NCBI GenBank assembly: GCA_001414345.1
Contig: LLCB01000369.1
Coordinates: 1-51,699 of the forward strand
Length of the DNA: 51,699 nucleotides
Direction: 5' to 3'
Source of the DNA: Hymenoscyphus infarciens
Taxonomy: Eukaryota > Ascomycota > Leotiomycetes > Helotiales > Helotiaceae
In this document: positions 1-11,704 of the stretch, piece by piece
Position numbering within the stretch: position 1 is the stretch's first letter
How the letters are laid out: each line of letters opens with the position of its first letter
Program-made: the position numbers and the translations under genes
The notes under the pieces: generated by a model
Databases searched by the model: none
What the model was told of the DNA's origin: nothing
What the model saw: the letters and a program-made list of their open reading frames with translations, nothing else

Positions 1-13
1 GTTAAGGTCCGTA

Positions 14-122
14 GACGCTAGAGGGAGGGGGGATCCGAAGATGCTAGAGGGGGAGGGAATCCGAAGATGCTAGATAGGGGTTAGATGCTAGAAGGAGGGG
101 ATCCGAAGCTAGAGGGGGGGGT
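14..122. repeat. G-rich minisatellite, unit about 26 bp
   Basis: Four to five imperfect tandem units are built on GATGCTAGAGGGGGAGGG followed by ATCCGAA. Units start near 14, 40, 66, 84 and 110; one unit is shortened. It is the most GC-rich part of the left block and lies at the window edge, so its full length is unknown. Confidence 0.7.
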
Positions 123-3100
123 CTTGAGCTAGGTATCGATTCAGGGGTCGCTGGTAAGGGGTCTAGGAAGCTATTCAAGGGGTTCGCAGAGTCGGTGGTA
201 GGGAGGCTGGAATAGAAGTGAGGTTAAGAAGTCTAATAAGAAGAGTGACTTTTAGTTTAATATAATAATAAGGTAGGAGTAGAGTAGAGAAGTAGTCTAT
301 TCGTGGTTATTAACGCGAAAACTAAAGGTAAAGAGCGAAGATAGCTCTAAACGATGCTAATATATAAGAGGTTCGGATAGTATAAAAGGGTCCGAAACCG
401 ACTAACGTTATATGTCAGCTAATATAAAAGCTCGAACCTACGTAACCTTTCTAAAATAGACAATATAAGACAATAACTACTGAAACCTTATATGTAGTAG
501 ATACTCCCAGCTATCTAGGATGACGGTATGCTGTTACACTCCTCTCTTTCTCTTTAAATTAAGGCTATTTATAAAAGCGATCGTAGTAGTAGATATTGTT
601 TTACTTACTAGCGTATTCGTAGGTATAAGAGGAGTAGGTGAGAGCGAATTAGAGACCCTCTTATTAAGCTCTTAATTAAGTTTTAATTACTCTTCCTTAT
701 TAATTAATTTAAGCCTACCTTTAGTAATAGTAGTATTAATATCTATATATAATTAAGTATTAAGATCCTTTATAATTTGCTCGTCTATATCTACTTATTA
801 TTATACTACCTTATCTACCCTTCTTAGCGTATTCAACTTAGTAGGTGCTATTAAGCTCTCCTTCTCCTTATCTCTTATAAGAGACGATAGCGAGTATAAG
901 CCTAGGGTTAATACTCCTTTACTATTAGCATCTTCCTCTATATCTATATCTATATCTATATCCTTACTTCTTATATTACTCCTAGAACTCTCTCTAGAAT
1001 TATTATCTCTATCGTCTTCCTCTTTCGAATAAGCGACGACAATTATAGAACAGTCTCCTAAGTAAGCGGCGACAATTATAGATATCTCTAAAAGATTGTC
1101 CGATTCTAAATCGTCTACTAATATTACGCTTACTCTAGTACTAGTACTATTCTCTAGTAATAGTATAGGCCTAGTATCTCCCTCTCTATCTTAAGCGTTA
1201 TCTTTGAGTATAATAGGCTCGTTATTAAGTACCTTAATAGGCGTTAAGAGTTAAAGAAGTAGAATTAGCAGCTCTTAGGTATCTTATAAGAGTATAATAG
1301 ATTACCTCTTTTTAGAAGATCGAGGCTTATTATTAGTATAGCTATCGAATACTATATATACTTTATAGTACTTTTTATTAGTAGAACCTTTTAGTAAATT
1401 AAAGTATTATATAAGAGCTTATATATCGTCTATCTCCTTATAATCCATAGTACTTAATCGCTCGGCTTTCCTCTTTCTAATAGTAACGTTTATAGCTAGA
1501 AAGACGTCTTCTACTATATTAGTAAGAAGTAGTATATTAATAGAATCCTATCTACTAGAAGTAGAGATTATATAGTAGATATCCTCTAAGAGCTTAATAG
1601 TAAACCTTTTAGCTTATATATTCTAAGACATCGATTTAAAGTTAAATAGATCCTTAGAGTTACTAGTAGGTAAGTAAGACACCTAAAATAGAAAGTCGTT
1701 ATTAATTTATACTTTAACTATCTTACTATATTATACTATAGAAGTATACGTAATCGTAGAGATACTCTTAATAGTAGAGAAGTCCTTAGTACTCGTTATA
1801 TATATATAGATATATAAGGCTACTTAAATATAGATTTTAGTAACAGAGATAGGCTTTAGCGCCTTATAGGTTAGAGGAGGAGGAGCTAGAGAGCCTATAC
1901 TAATTAGTAGTATATACTAAATTTAAGAGTACTACTTACTTTTAGCCTTTTTCTTATTAAAGATAAATCCCTCTTTATATACTTTTACTCTAATTATTTT
2001 AGTCTTACTAGGAGCCTTTATAAAGAAGGATTATCTAGCTCTAGCCTTTTCCTTCTAGATAGCTTACTTTCTAGCCACGGCTAATTTATCCTTCTTTTAC
2101 TTAATAATAAGAGTAGAGTAGTTAGTAGCAAAACGTTCTATAATAACCTCTTACTTCTTTCTAGACTTTATAATTAACTATTATTTCTTCTTCTAGCTAT
2201 TAAAGCTTTATACTATAGCTTTTATAGAGTAGTCTTTTACTTTTTATAAACGGTTCTTAATCTTATTATTAGAGAGCCTCTAAGAAAGTATAGATACGTG
2301 ATTTTCTAGAGTACTTGCTAGGTTTACTAGGAAGTAATAAGAGTATACTTTAAGCTTTAAACCCTTAGAATAAGAAGCCTAGACTTCTAAGTATTTAGAA
2401 GACTAATATTAAGATATTCTAACGTGTTTTTAGTATTATAAGGTAGCAGACATAGAGCTTTTAAAAGTATAAGTAAAAGTGATAGAATAAAAGTAGGAAA
2501 ATTAGAGAACTGTCTTACTTAAACTATATAACCTTCTACACCTCGCTTCTTACTTTTAACACTATTTATAAGGCTCTAATATACTATTCTAGTATATATT
2601 AAATAATTACTAGTTATATAGTATATTATCTCTTACGAAGACTAAGACTTTGTTTACTATTCTATAAGCATTTATAAGAGTAGGTATAAGTAAGGCTAGA
2701 TTAAAAGATATTCTAATCTAAGCAACTACTTAGAGGCTAGCTTAGAAACCTCCTCTAGAGACTAAGGAGGTTCTAAAGATAAGCGATCAATACTAAGCCT
2801 AATTTATAAATTATTTACTACTACTAATAAAAGTTAGTAATCTATATACTTAAAATAGCCTAAAAACATAATATTCTAAATTAATTCTTTTACCTTTAAT
2901 TTAAGTGTAGAATAGTATTATTTATATCTATAAAGCTAACTAGAACTTAATAAACGTAGAATCTATAATATTACGATTTTTTAAAGATTTAAGAGTCTAA
3001 GATTACTAACTTTTATTAGTAGTAGTAAGTAATTTACGAATTAGGCTTAGCGCTAACAGTTGTAGTTAATAGGTTTACTCTACTAAAATCCTCCCTAGAT

Positions 3101-5605
3101 ACTTAGAGAATTATATATCTATAACTATACCTATAACCTTATATAAATCACTCTTAATTTTAATTAAAAGTCGATAAATATATCTATTCTCTTCTAGAGT
3201 TATATTAAGCCTTTTTTTATACTTAAAATATATGAATTTTAAGCCTAGAGCTCAGCTTATATTTAGTATAGGTTTATTCCTAGTTTAGTATATCTATTTA
3301 CTTATTAATTATAAATAGTGAAAGCGACGTTACTAGCTAACTCTCTACGTCTTTTATAGATAGTAATATATACTTCCTTCGTTATATTACTCTTTATTAA
3401 CGTTCTATTTACTCTAGCTAGTAGGTAATTATAATTATAGACTACTATAGAGTCTATAGTTAGTTAGTAGATTATAATACTATAATCCTAGAGTTACTAC
3501 TATAGCTAAGAATATATATTAAGTATAAGGTTACTAATAGAGAGAGAGAGGATTAAGGATTTAGAACCTTACTCTTTAAATAGACTTAAGAGACTATCTT
3601 TTAGTAGACGACCTAGGATTAGAATTGTTAAAGCTCTCTACTATAATAACGACGTTTAATACTATCTATTAGTAGAAGGGCTCTATAAAGGAGAAGGCCT
3701 AATCCTAAGGATAAATTAGTAGCCTCTAGAGTAGATTAATTAAATATAAATTTATTTACTAATATTCGTCTTTAAATCTCCTTCTAAATCATCTTCGACT
3801 AGCGAGATATACTTATTAGTTATATACTCTCTTAAATCCTTATCTAATTTATTATCTAACTTCTTTAATTCCTTATCTAAGAAGTTACTATTATATAGAT
3901 AATCTAGTACTACGTTTATTACTTAATCGCTTCTACCTTTATTACTAAAGTATATACTAAATTCATCTTAATTAGCCTCTCTAGCTTCCTTTAATCCTTA
4001 AGCTACCTCGGAGTATAACTCTTACTTATATACTCTCTCTAGCTTATCTAAAAGGCCTAATCCTACTAAATTACTTTCTTAGATATACACTAATAATTCT
4101 ACTCTTAAATCTAAGTACGTTATAGTATAAGTTTCCTCCTCTTTAGTACGTATTATCTTATTAATTAGTAGTATATATCTATATACTAATAATTTTATTT
4201 TATACTACTCTAAAGTCGCTTAAGGCAAATATATATTAATATTCTAATCCTTATATAATTCCTAAAGCTTAGTAAGCTTCTTAGTAGACACCTTAATACT
4301 ATAATCCTCTACTAGATACTCTTTACTTCTAGGATAGTAAAAGTTAGTCTATAGTACTCCTAGTACTCTATACTCTTAATTAGTATTAGCACGAATATAA
4401 TAGCGATTCTATATATATATAAACGTTTAAAGCTCCTTCTAGATAATCGAAATATATATATATAATATAGCAATTATATTAGAGAGGCTCTTTTTAGAAA
4501 ATAACCTCTTTTTATAAATACTCTAGAAGTATATCTTCTACTTATTTAAAGACCCTTTTATAAGCTATCTCTACTAAGCTTTAATATATTAGTTAGCTAT
4601 AGAAGTACTAAACTAATATAGGTCTAAAAATTAATATAGCTCTCTACTACTTTCTATAGCTTATTATTAATAAAGTATATAGTAAGCGTCTACTACTATT
4701 AGAGATTCTAATCCTTAATCCGATTATATATAGTATAGTATCTTTCTAAGGCCACTTATGGTATCGCTATATTACTATAGAGTAGATATTACTATATTAT
4801 TCGAGATATTGTAATAGCTCTAAGAGAGAAATTAAGTATAGGTATTAATACTAGTATATATCTTAATACTAACGAACCTTAATTTATAATATCTATTAAT
4901 ACTCTATATAAAATTAAGCTCTAATATAATATATTTACTATAAGTATTCTTAATCTCTTATAACCTATAATTATACTCCTTCTTATTAACTTTTAATAAC
5001 GCCTTTTAAATCTTATTCTAACTCTATCTTTTATCTCTATCTCTATTAATACTATAAGTATTAAGGTATATATAAAGGAACCTAAAACTAAAGCTCCTTA
5101 TAATACTAAAGTAGCTATATTCGTAGATCTTATACTAAAAGATAGCCTCTAGCTCTTTATACCCTTCTTATATAAGGAACTTTCAACGTCGAAGACCTAT
5201 CTTAAATCATAACCTTTAGAGCCTCTAAGGCTTAATTATAAAGCTCTTACGATTTAATATATATACTATACTTAAATTAGATAATCCTATATTTTTAAAG
5301 AGATATACTACTTATATATATAAAGTAGAAGTAGTCTTACTTTTTTTATATTAGTGAAGGTTCTACCTTATATTAATTTAGAGCTTAAGAGTAGTATTAG
5401 AGACGTCGATATTATACTTACTTTTAAGGATATTATATATCTCTTAAGTAGAGACTTCCTTTTAGTATAACTCCTCTATAAACACCTTATATAGCTCTAA
5501 ATTAATAAACTAACGTAGTATATTTAGGCTTCTATTATATACTTAAAATCGCCCTTTTTATACTTTTTACTATACTTGAAATTCTAGGATTATTACGCTA
5601 TAATA

Positions 5606-6003
5606 CTACTACTAAGGATATTATACTTTAATAGATACTTAGAGCTGCTACTAGAGATTATCCTCTTCCTTCTTCTATCGTTGTTAGTATTTGAATTTAA
5701 GAGAGGAGAGGGAGTATATATAGTAGTAGGATAGTACTTTTAAAGGAAGGAATAATATAGAGTGGTATTTAAAGGAAGAAGCGACTAATTCGATTTATCT
5801 TAAGAGGTTCTACTACTAAGGATATTATACTTTAATAGATACCTAGAGCTACTACTAGAGATTATCCTCTTCCTTCTCCTATCGTCGTTAGTACTTGAAT
5901 TTAAGGGAGGAGAGAGAGTATATATAGTAGTAAGATAGTACTTTTAAAGAAAGGAATAATAGAGAGTAGTATATAGTATTTAAAAGAAGGAGCGATATAA
6001 GAG
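5606..6003. repeat. Two-copy direct tandem duplication, period about 204 bp
   Basis: The word CTACTACTAAGGATATTATA occurs at 5,606 and again at 5,810, and the two segments stay alignable for about 200 bp (shared blocks such as GATTATCCTCTTCCTTC and GAGTATATATAGTAGTA). Many of the differences are C/T or G/A transitions, as expected if RIP acted separately on each copy. Confidence 0.75.
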
Positions 6004-6102
6004 GGTTAGTATATAGGGTAAGTACACTTTTTAGCCTATAAAATAAATAGCGCTAACCCTAATTAGGAAATTAGTATATAATCGAGAAAAGTAGCTAAAA
6101 GT

Positions 6103-6135
6103 GCTTAAATAATCTTAAATCAAGATTATTTAAGC
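6103..6135. repeat. Perfect 14-bp inverted repeat (palindrome)
   Basis: GCTTAAATAATCTT at 6,103-6,116 and its exact reverse complement at 6,122-6,135 are separated by a 5-base loop (AAATC). Nearby there is no pyrimidine tract or coding end that would make this a conventional terminator. It may mark the centre or end of a degraded element. Confidence 0.6.
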
Positions 6136-6346
6136 TTTTAAAGTAAGCTAATTACTTTAATATTAAGTAATCTAGAGTAATTAGTTTAAAAAAGGCCTAG
6201 TTTTAAGACATAATTTAAGAACTTATTATAGTAATAAAAGTCGATTTATATAGTCTTTTTATATTATATATATATATCTCTTACTCTAATATATTTTAAT
6301 TCAATATTTAATACCTTTTATAATTATTTATTAATTATACGACTTT

Positions 6347-6520
6347 TACGATTTACGATTTGCGATTTACGATTTACAATTTACGATTTAGCCTCTAAAA
6401 AATCTACGTTTATCGATTTACAATTTACAATTTACAATTTAGCTCTAAAGGGCTATATACTTAGAAATCTAAGCTTTACGATTTACGATTTACAATTTAC
6501 GATTTACGATTTGCGATTTA
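6347..6520. repeat. Heptamer arrays, unit ACGATTT
   Basis: Three arrays of a 7-bp unit (ACGATTT, with variants ACAATTT and GCGATTT) lie at about 6,347-6,390, 6,412-6,441 and 6,475-6,520. The variants differ by single transitions, matching RIP-like G-to-A changes. They sit at the transition from the AT-rich block to normal DNA. A short stray copy occurs at about 15,617-15,637. Confidence 0.8.
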
Positions 6521-6540
6521 GTCGTCGTTTCCGACTTTTA

Positions 6541-7941
6541 GTATGTACAGGACGCTCTACCAGTTGAAACATTTCAGAATATTTCAACTAGTTACGACGA
6601 ATCGCTTTATCTATAATTTCAGAAGTATAAATGAATTAGTATAAAATGAATTAAGGAAAGAAATTGTCTTATCTCGCTTAAATAATGAAAAAAAATTACA
6701 TTTACTTACGAAGAATAGAATCTTAATAAGCTTCACTTGAGAACAATTTTATAAAATCTATAGAATAAGGTCAAACTTTAGAAAGTAAGAAATAACTTCC
6801 GGGAGTAAGAAAAAAAAGTAGATATTAATATAATCTAAAGAATATTTTATAAAAGATAAGTTCTTTTTAATAAACTATTAAAAGAAGAGTTTCTCAGAGC
6901 TTATAAAACATAAATCTATAAATGTTCTCACTCTCTAAGTTTGACGAGTGCCCTTGATAGAAATAATAAGGAAGTACAAATAAGGTATTATTATTACTTT
7001 GCTTGACAAACGGCGACGAAAATATAGTTGAAGATCGAGCTGAATAGAGAAATAGAAGTTACAGTTTATAGATCTCTCATAAGCAAAGGAAACTGCTGGT
7101 ATAAATCCTAGATAATTCTTCAAGAGAGAAGATTAGTAGTAAGGTACCTACCTGCTCTTAGGAAATGTTCATTCTTTCAATATCTATATCAAGATGTAGC
7201 CCTTTAACCTCACGCGTATCTAAAGTGACCAAAGAGCACGAAACCGGGATTTTGGTAATGTTGTTGCACCACCCCCTCTTCTCATACCTTAGCGAGATTC
7301 TGAAATAAACCACTACACTTCTCTAAACGCTACATTTATAGAAGCTGTTTTGACTATGCTGTAATTAAGTCCAGTGCCTACTAATGGTTTGCGGCTGTGA
7401 AAGAAATACTTTTCCTTCCTACAATTTAGGAGAGTGTGATATAATGACCTTCTCCTTATACTTTGACTTTGGGGAATTGAATATAAACGGGTAAATTGCC
7501 ATTGATAATAGTGCTTTGGAGGTGTTTGAGATTGGAAGCTTTTGTAGATTGTCTGTAGTATGGTGTTGTAATGACGAACAAGGTAAGGATGGTGTGAAGA
7601 GTAAATTGAATGTAGAAACCGCTTCTTCCCCCCGAGTTTGGACTTGGTGTACAGGTTTAGACGGGTTTGGGACAGCACGAGGGGCACCAATACGAATGGG
7701 TCGCTGATGACATGTTGGTAAGATCAATTTGAAAATTCTCAAGTTCTTGTTAATTTTTCGGGAACTTCTACACCTAGGCAAATGCACTTGTCCCAAGCGT
7801 CTTAAAAAATTCTTCAATCTACCTCGATATGGCAGACAATGTTGATCACTTTACGATGGAACTGTGTTTAGGCAAAACGTTTGCCAATGGCGGATTATCA
7901 TTCATACATCATTAAAATAAGACTCCAATCCTGCAATGAGT
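6541..7941. other. Intergenic, no supportable gene
   Basis: Composition becomes ordinary here. Only short overlapping frames on both strands are present, none with recognisable protein character or a convincing intron pattern. AGTTGAAA (6,562-6,569) and TTTCAACT (6,582-6,589) form a small inverted repeat at the left edge. Confidence 0.6.
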
Positions 7942-8202
7942 TTACTGTCCAGTAGCACCCTGCGCGGTCTGACCAACTCCCTTTGTTGTCTGCCCAACAG
8001 CCTGGCCAGCTCCTTGTGTCGTCTGTCCGACGGCCTGCCCAGCGCCTTGCGTTGTCTGGCCCAAGGCTTGTCCAGCGCCCTGAGTGGTTTGTCCAACAGC
8101 GTTTCCAACACCCCCGAGAAGTCCACCCTGGCCCTTTTGCTCGTCACCCCCGGTGAGAGTCTTGTCGACGTTATCTGTGACACCTCCGAGAAGTCCTGAC
8201 AT
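7942..8202 (-). CDS. Small glycine-rich repeat protein (86 aa)
   Basis: The single-exon frame begins MSGLLGGVTDNVDKTLTGG and then carries four tandem copies of an 11-residue unit, consensus VGQTTQGAGQA (residues about 34-76), ending ATGQ. There is no signal peptide, membrane segment or cysteine. The LLGGV/VGQ/VGN pattern resembles small LEA- or hydrophilin-like fungal proteins and the Gly-rich parts of other fungal low-complexity proteins. Function is unknown; a stress or hydration role is inference. The repeat keeps a clean reading frame and regular period, which argues that this strand is the coding one; the opposite-strand frame over the same bases is a Ser/Leu-rich shadow. The gene lies next to other disordered-protein genes. 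Confidence 0.75.
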   Translation of the reverse strand: MSGLLGGVTDNVDKTLTGGDEQKGQGGLLGGVGNAVGQTTQGAGQALGQTTQGAGQAVGQTTQGAGQAVGQTTKGVGQTAQGATGQ

Positions 8203-8610
8203 TTTGAAGTTTGGTTGGTGAGGTAAAAGTGTTTGTGAAGTGAGGTTTTCGTGAGGAGTTGAGGATGAGATTGTTTGGATGTGATTTTGGTCTTGTTTTG
8301 GGTTGATGTTATGTTCTCAAAATGGACTTGCTTGTAACTACATTTAAATAATACCTCCCTCGATCCTATGACTTGGAAATATCAGGAGCAAACGTCATTA
8401 TTGTTTCTTATTCCAAATTCAGCACGTAAAGTTCCCAGAGTAATGTCTCTCGATCGATATTGTGGCTGGTGCTCAGGCGTATAGCCATCCATGCCGTGTA
8501 TGGTGCAGGAAACCAAGTTTTTGATGCATGGCATTGCGTAAAGGCCATGATGATCACCGATGCGAGTGTGAGGGAGGCAAGTCTACCCGAGGAGGAAGGC
8601 TGGCTAGATA

Positions 8611-8667
8611 TTACAAGGTTGTAGGTAGATTACAAGGTTGTAGGTAGATTACAAGGTTGTAGGTAGA
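8611..8667. repeat. Three perfect tandem copies of a 19-bp unit
   Basis: TTACAAGGTTGTAGGTAGA is repeated at 8,611-8,629, 8,630-8,648 and 8,649-8,667 without a mismatch. There are no spacers, so it is a minisatellite and not a CRISPR array. Perfect identity suggests a recent expansion. Confidence 0.95.
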
Positions 8668-8921
8668 AAGATGTTGGGATGTGAAGATAGTGAGTTTGGA
8701 GTCACCTCTCTCAAGCCACAGACATGTACATAAAACCTGATTTCTGTGCTTGCTGAAGGGGGGCTGTGGCGTCACTGATGTTGTGGCTAGACGGATCCAG
8801 AGGATGGGATGGATTTCGGAGACTTTTGCTATGATTGGAAGATTGAAGTTAGGAGGCGTACGCTGTAGGGACTCGGGGTCGAGAGGAGGTTGGAAGCTGG
8901 GGAAGAATGATGTCAGCCTGC

Positions 8922-9029
8922 TACTCTCCCCCCCCCCTGAACTAAATGTAATCGCACGGCCGCTGTGCCATACTAAGTGTCTGTGCACTTTACATTTAGT
9001 AAGTACATTTAGTTCCGGGGGGGAGAGTA
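8922..9029. mobile_element. 108-bp foldback / MITE-like element
   Basis: Left arm 8,922-8,950 reads TACTCTC, a C-run, then TGAACTAAATGTA. Right arm 9,004-9,029 is TACATTTAGTTCC, a G-run, then GAGAGTA. The arms are inverted complements apart from the homopolymer length and one or two bases. The inner 53 bp contains a second short inverted segment (GCACGGC...GTGCC). The right end is followed by repeats of GAGAGTAAAGG with G-runs. No coding capacity. A mobile origin is inferred from the structure; no second copy is visible in the window. Confidence 0.6.
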
Positions 9030-9918
9030 AAGGGGGGGGGGAGAGTAAAGGGGGGGAGTAAAGGAGTTGGAGGAGTTTTGTGAGTCGCTGAAAATTGTTT
9101 TCAACTTCTGAAAGAATTACGGGGTTTAAAAAGATCCGACATTTTGTAAAAGGGAGGCTAACTGGAATTCATTTACGAGGATTTTGAAAGGCAATTGGTA
9201 AAGGAGCCCAGGATTTCCTAAATATTTTCTGGTTTGCATAGTTATTCACGACTTACCTGTGTTCGTAGCAAAGGTCTTCGGAAAATCGGAGAAAAATTGG
9301 TGCGGGGCCGGGTACTCCTCTGCAGCGACAGGCATACTCGAGTACCCGATAACTCTAAAGGCCTTCTTCCCCTAGATATTTATTTGTGGCTACAACTCCA
9401 CAATGACCTTTTGAAGTGCAATCTACACGCGTTCTCCTTCGCTAAAGTTTTGAAGATGAAAACTTTTTCAACTGGAGGGCGACTCGGGAGAATGATCATG
9501 TGAGCACATTCAATCTTAACCCCAATACTTATGACTCCAAACCTGCATGCTTGTGTTTCAAGTTAGGCCGAAATTCGACAGGATCAGAGAGTACGTATGA
9601 GGATTTCATTGGTTGATAGGAAACTGTGGTTGAGACTGGACGTCTGAGTGGCGAATCTTTGAGCCACCTTCTACGCCACAGCTGGATTAGGTCGGTTCAT
9701 GGGGTATCAGTATCAACTCTGGTAACGAAGGGTGTCAACAGGGGTTTCTCGAACCATATCTGATCTGAATATTGGTAAATGTGGTGTCATTTTAGCCGTC
9801 GTATGATATGTTGACACCCGAGGTGTTTGAGACCCTTCGGTGGTCGAGGAACAATGCGCGTTGTGAAAATTGACTACGGAGTACGTTGCTACTTCACGAA
9901 CACTACATCTCACTGAAA

Positions 9919-10773
9919 ATGCCCCAAATAAATCACACAACTGAAGTAGCCACCAGAGTACAACTCAAGAGCCCGAGTCCTGATTTCGAGATCGCGACTT
10001 TGGAGGAGGAGATGCCTAAGCAACTTGAGGTTGAAGTTCCAGGGCCCGATGGGGAGAAGGGAGACAAGAAAGCACCCGAAATTCAACAACCACCAACTCC
10101 CGATCCCAGCATACCCGACCCAAGCATACCAACAGGGGAATACTATTCCAATGCAGCTGCAGATTACTCGGACGTCCCAGATTTACCTACCCCCGACATA
10201 CCAAAGCAACAACGAAAACATCGGCGGGGCGGGAGAAAACAGAGGCAGAACGAACAACAATCCGCACAAGACTTCCGGGATATGCAAGATCCCGACGATG
10301 AGAAAAATGAAGAATTTGAGAGGCAGGAAGGGCGAGGGAACCTCACGCTACCAAAATTAAAGCACCGACCCACGAGTTCACGACGCGAAACTGGCATCAA
10401 GACCTTTAACCTGAAGAGAGCGGAGGAGTCTGGTGGGAGACCTTTTGGAATATCGGTCGAGAATGGCGACAACGATTTGGAGGAGGTGAAGCAGGCAAAG
10501 CCAAAATCGAAATCGAAATCGAAACCCACGACCAAACCCAAAAATAAAGCCAAGCGCAAGGTCAAATGCGAAAAGTGTGGGAGGAAGAGCAAGAAGAAGG
10601 AGGTAGAGGACAACTGGGAGAGTCAAGAATCAAGCGACGAGGAGAGTGAAGAAGAGGAAGAAGAAAAGCCCAAGGCGCAAAAGCCCATGTCAATTCGGCT
10701 TGACTTGAATTTGGAGCTCGAAATATTTCTTCGAGCAAAGATTAAAGGAGACGTCACGATCACTTTCTTGTGA
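9919..10773 (+). CDS. Charged low-complexity protein with conserved LDLN/KGDVT tail (284 aa)
   Basis: I choose the ATG at 9,919 (AAAATGCC context); an in-frame ATG at 9,886 would add 11 residues. The protein is disordered and charged: Pro/Asp-rich (about 45-95), a basic HRRGGRKQRQ stretch, KSKSKSK/KPKNKAKRK repeats with a single CEKCGRK knuckle (about 220), a Glu-rich acidic block, and the C-terminal segment LDLNLELEIFLRAKIKGDVT followed by ITFL. The alternating polar/hydrophobic tail is also found, diverged, at the end of the Gln-rich gene at 12.5-13.1 kb; such tails recur in fungal low-complexity proteins. An intron could start inside the stop region (GTGAGG at 10,770, acceptor TTTCTAG ending 10,821, branch CTGAT) and would change the ending only from FL to FLG. 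Molecular function is unknown. Confidence 0.8.
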   Translation: MPQINHTTEVATRVQLKSPSPDFEIATLEEEMPKQLEVEVPGPDGEKGDKKAPEIQQPPTPDPSIPDPSIPTGEYYSNAAADYSDVPDLPTPDIPKQQRKHRRGGRKQRQNEQQSAQDFRDMQDPDDEKNEEFERQEGRGNLTLPKLKHRPTSSRRETGIKTFNLKRAEESGGRPFGISVENGDNDLEEVKQAKPKSKSKSKPTTKPKNKAKRKVKCEKCGRKSKKKEVEDNWESQESSDEESEEEEEEKPKAQKPMSIRLDLNLELEIFLRAKIKGDVTITFL

Positions 10774-11450
10774 GGTAATCCGTCCTCTGCTTATCTACGA
10801 GAAATTTCTGATTGTTTCTAGGGGCTGAGCTGAATTGTACGAGTTTAATACCACCATGTATACAGTATGAGTAAAAGAACGAGGAGCTTGGACTTTTGTT
10901 TTTGTCTTGGGAATAAGGTATATTACAATGCATTGTCATGATATCTAGGTTGGATATATCGCTTCAAGATACCCTCAACTATTATTCTACCACCAAGACT
11001 TTTTTACACATGTCGTACGGTTTCATGGCCTGTGATTTTGTTTTGGAGATAGGAACCGGCAAGCTAATTGGTCTTTTCCTTCAAAACCCAAAAACAACAC
11101 TTTAGTATCATTGATGCCCATGACCAAGTCGCGCGGTAAATTTCAATCATGTTTATTTACTCATGGATAGGGTGACCAACTGCGGGGTAAGCACAACGAA
11201 AAGTGACGTTTAACTGGAAGGAAGCCTAGACCCTTCCGGTGTATGATGTTTTCCAGGAAAATCCTCATCCTGATCCAAAACTAGCAAGGCAGACAAACGC
11301 AGACGCAACTTTGGGGGAAAACAGGATGTATTAGCCATGAATAAGTTTGCTCGATACAGGATGTGGTGGATGAGTATCAAGATTCAGTACCGAACGAAAG
11401 ACTATTTTTTACATTCTCGTTCGGTTCTACTTCTCAGCGGCTGCCCTGGT
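10774..11450. other. Intergenic, 3' region of the preceding gene
   Basis: It contains the probable terminal intron of the preceding gene (10,770-10,821) and its 3' UTR. Beyond that I see no gene, RNA or repeat up to the MITE that follows. Confidence 0.5.
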
Positions 11451-11460
11451 CTGGCGCTCC

Positions 11461-11692
11461 GGGTGAGAAAAACCGTGTCGATTTGAGGCGTACTAGCTTC
11501 TACCTCGATGAAACCACAATCATTTGTTGAAGAAGAAAACTAAGACTTGCTACGCTTCTTCAAGATGACTCTGAGGATCGATTGGAATTTTTGTTATATT
11601 TTTGCGATTTTATTTGCCCGTGTAACACGCCGTGATATGGTGTCAGGAGCGAGCTTTAGTAGGGCCTCAAATCGGCACGGTTCTTCTTACCC
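11461..11692. mobile_element. MITE copy 1 (232 bp core, about 30-bp TIRs)
   Basis: The left end at 11,461 reads GGGTGAGAAAAACCGTGTCG followed by ATTTGAGG. The right end at 11,692 is the inverted complement, GGGTAAGAAGAACCGTGCCG then ATTTGAGG. The same termini bound a second element at 36.6 kb, and the interiors align when copy 2 is reversed (shared blocks near AAGACTTG, TTTTGTTATATT and CGATTTTATTT). Similarity extends weakly about 10 bp outside each terminus, and CCTGGT occurs at both outer flanks (11,445-11,450 and 11,699-11,704), a possible target duplication. Non-autonomous, no coding capacity. A nominal 81-aa frame starting at 11,547 is an artefact of this element. Confidence 0.85.
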
Positions 11693-11704
11693 AGTGAGCC
11701 TGGT

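Larger units (their letters stand above)
1..6540. repeat. AT-rich, RIP-degraded repeat block (left)
   Basis: No meaningful open frame exists on either strand. The base composition is dominated by TA steps (runs of tata, ctatag, ttaat), while CA and TG dinucleotides are scarce and CG is still present. This is the product expected from RIP, which converts CpA to TpA in duplicated DNA. Short internal repeats are listed separately. I could not assign the degraded sequence to a transposon class; a weak lysine/alanine-rich reading on the minus strand near 2,000-2,200 could be a transposase tail but cannot be defended. Composition returns to normal at about 6,540. Confidence 0.85.
8203..9918. other. 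Intergenic with small repeats, no supportable gene
   Basis: This stretch holds the upstream region of the minus-strand gene ending at 8,202, a 19-bp triplicate (8,611-8,667) and a 108-bp foldback element (8,922-9,029). Frames on both strands near 8,611-9,061 read through the foldback element and are not credible genes. Nothing else is recognised. Confidence 0.6.

Noticed and set aside
1980..2250. Possible transposase C-terminal tail on the minus strand
   Set aside because: Only a vague Lys/Ala/Arg-rich reading in RIPed DNA; too weak to assign.
8611..8667. Possible CRISPR-like direct repeats
   Set aside because: Units are contiguous with no spacers, and the genome is eukaryotic.
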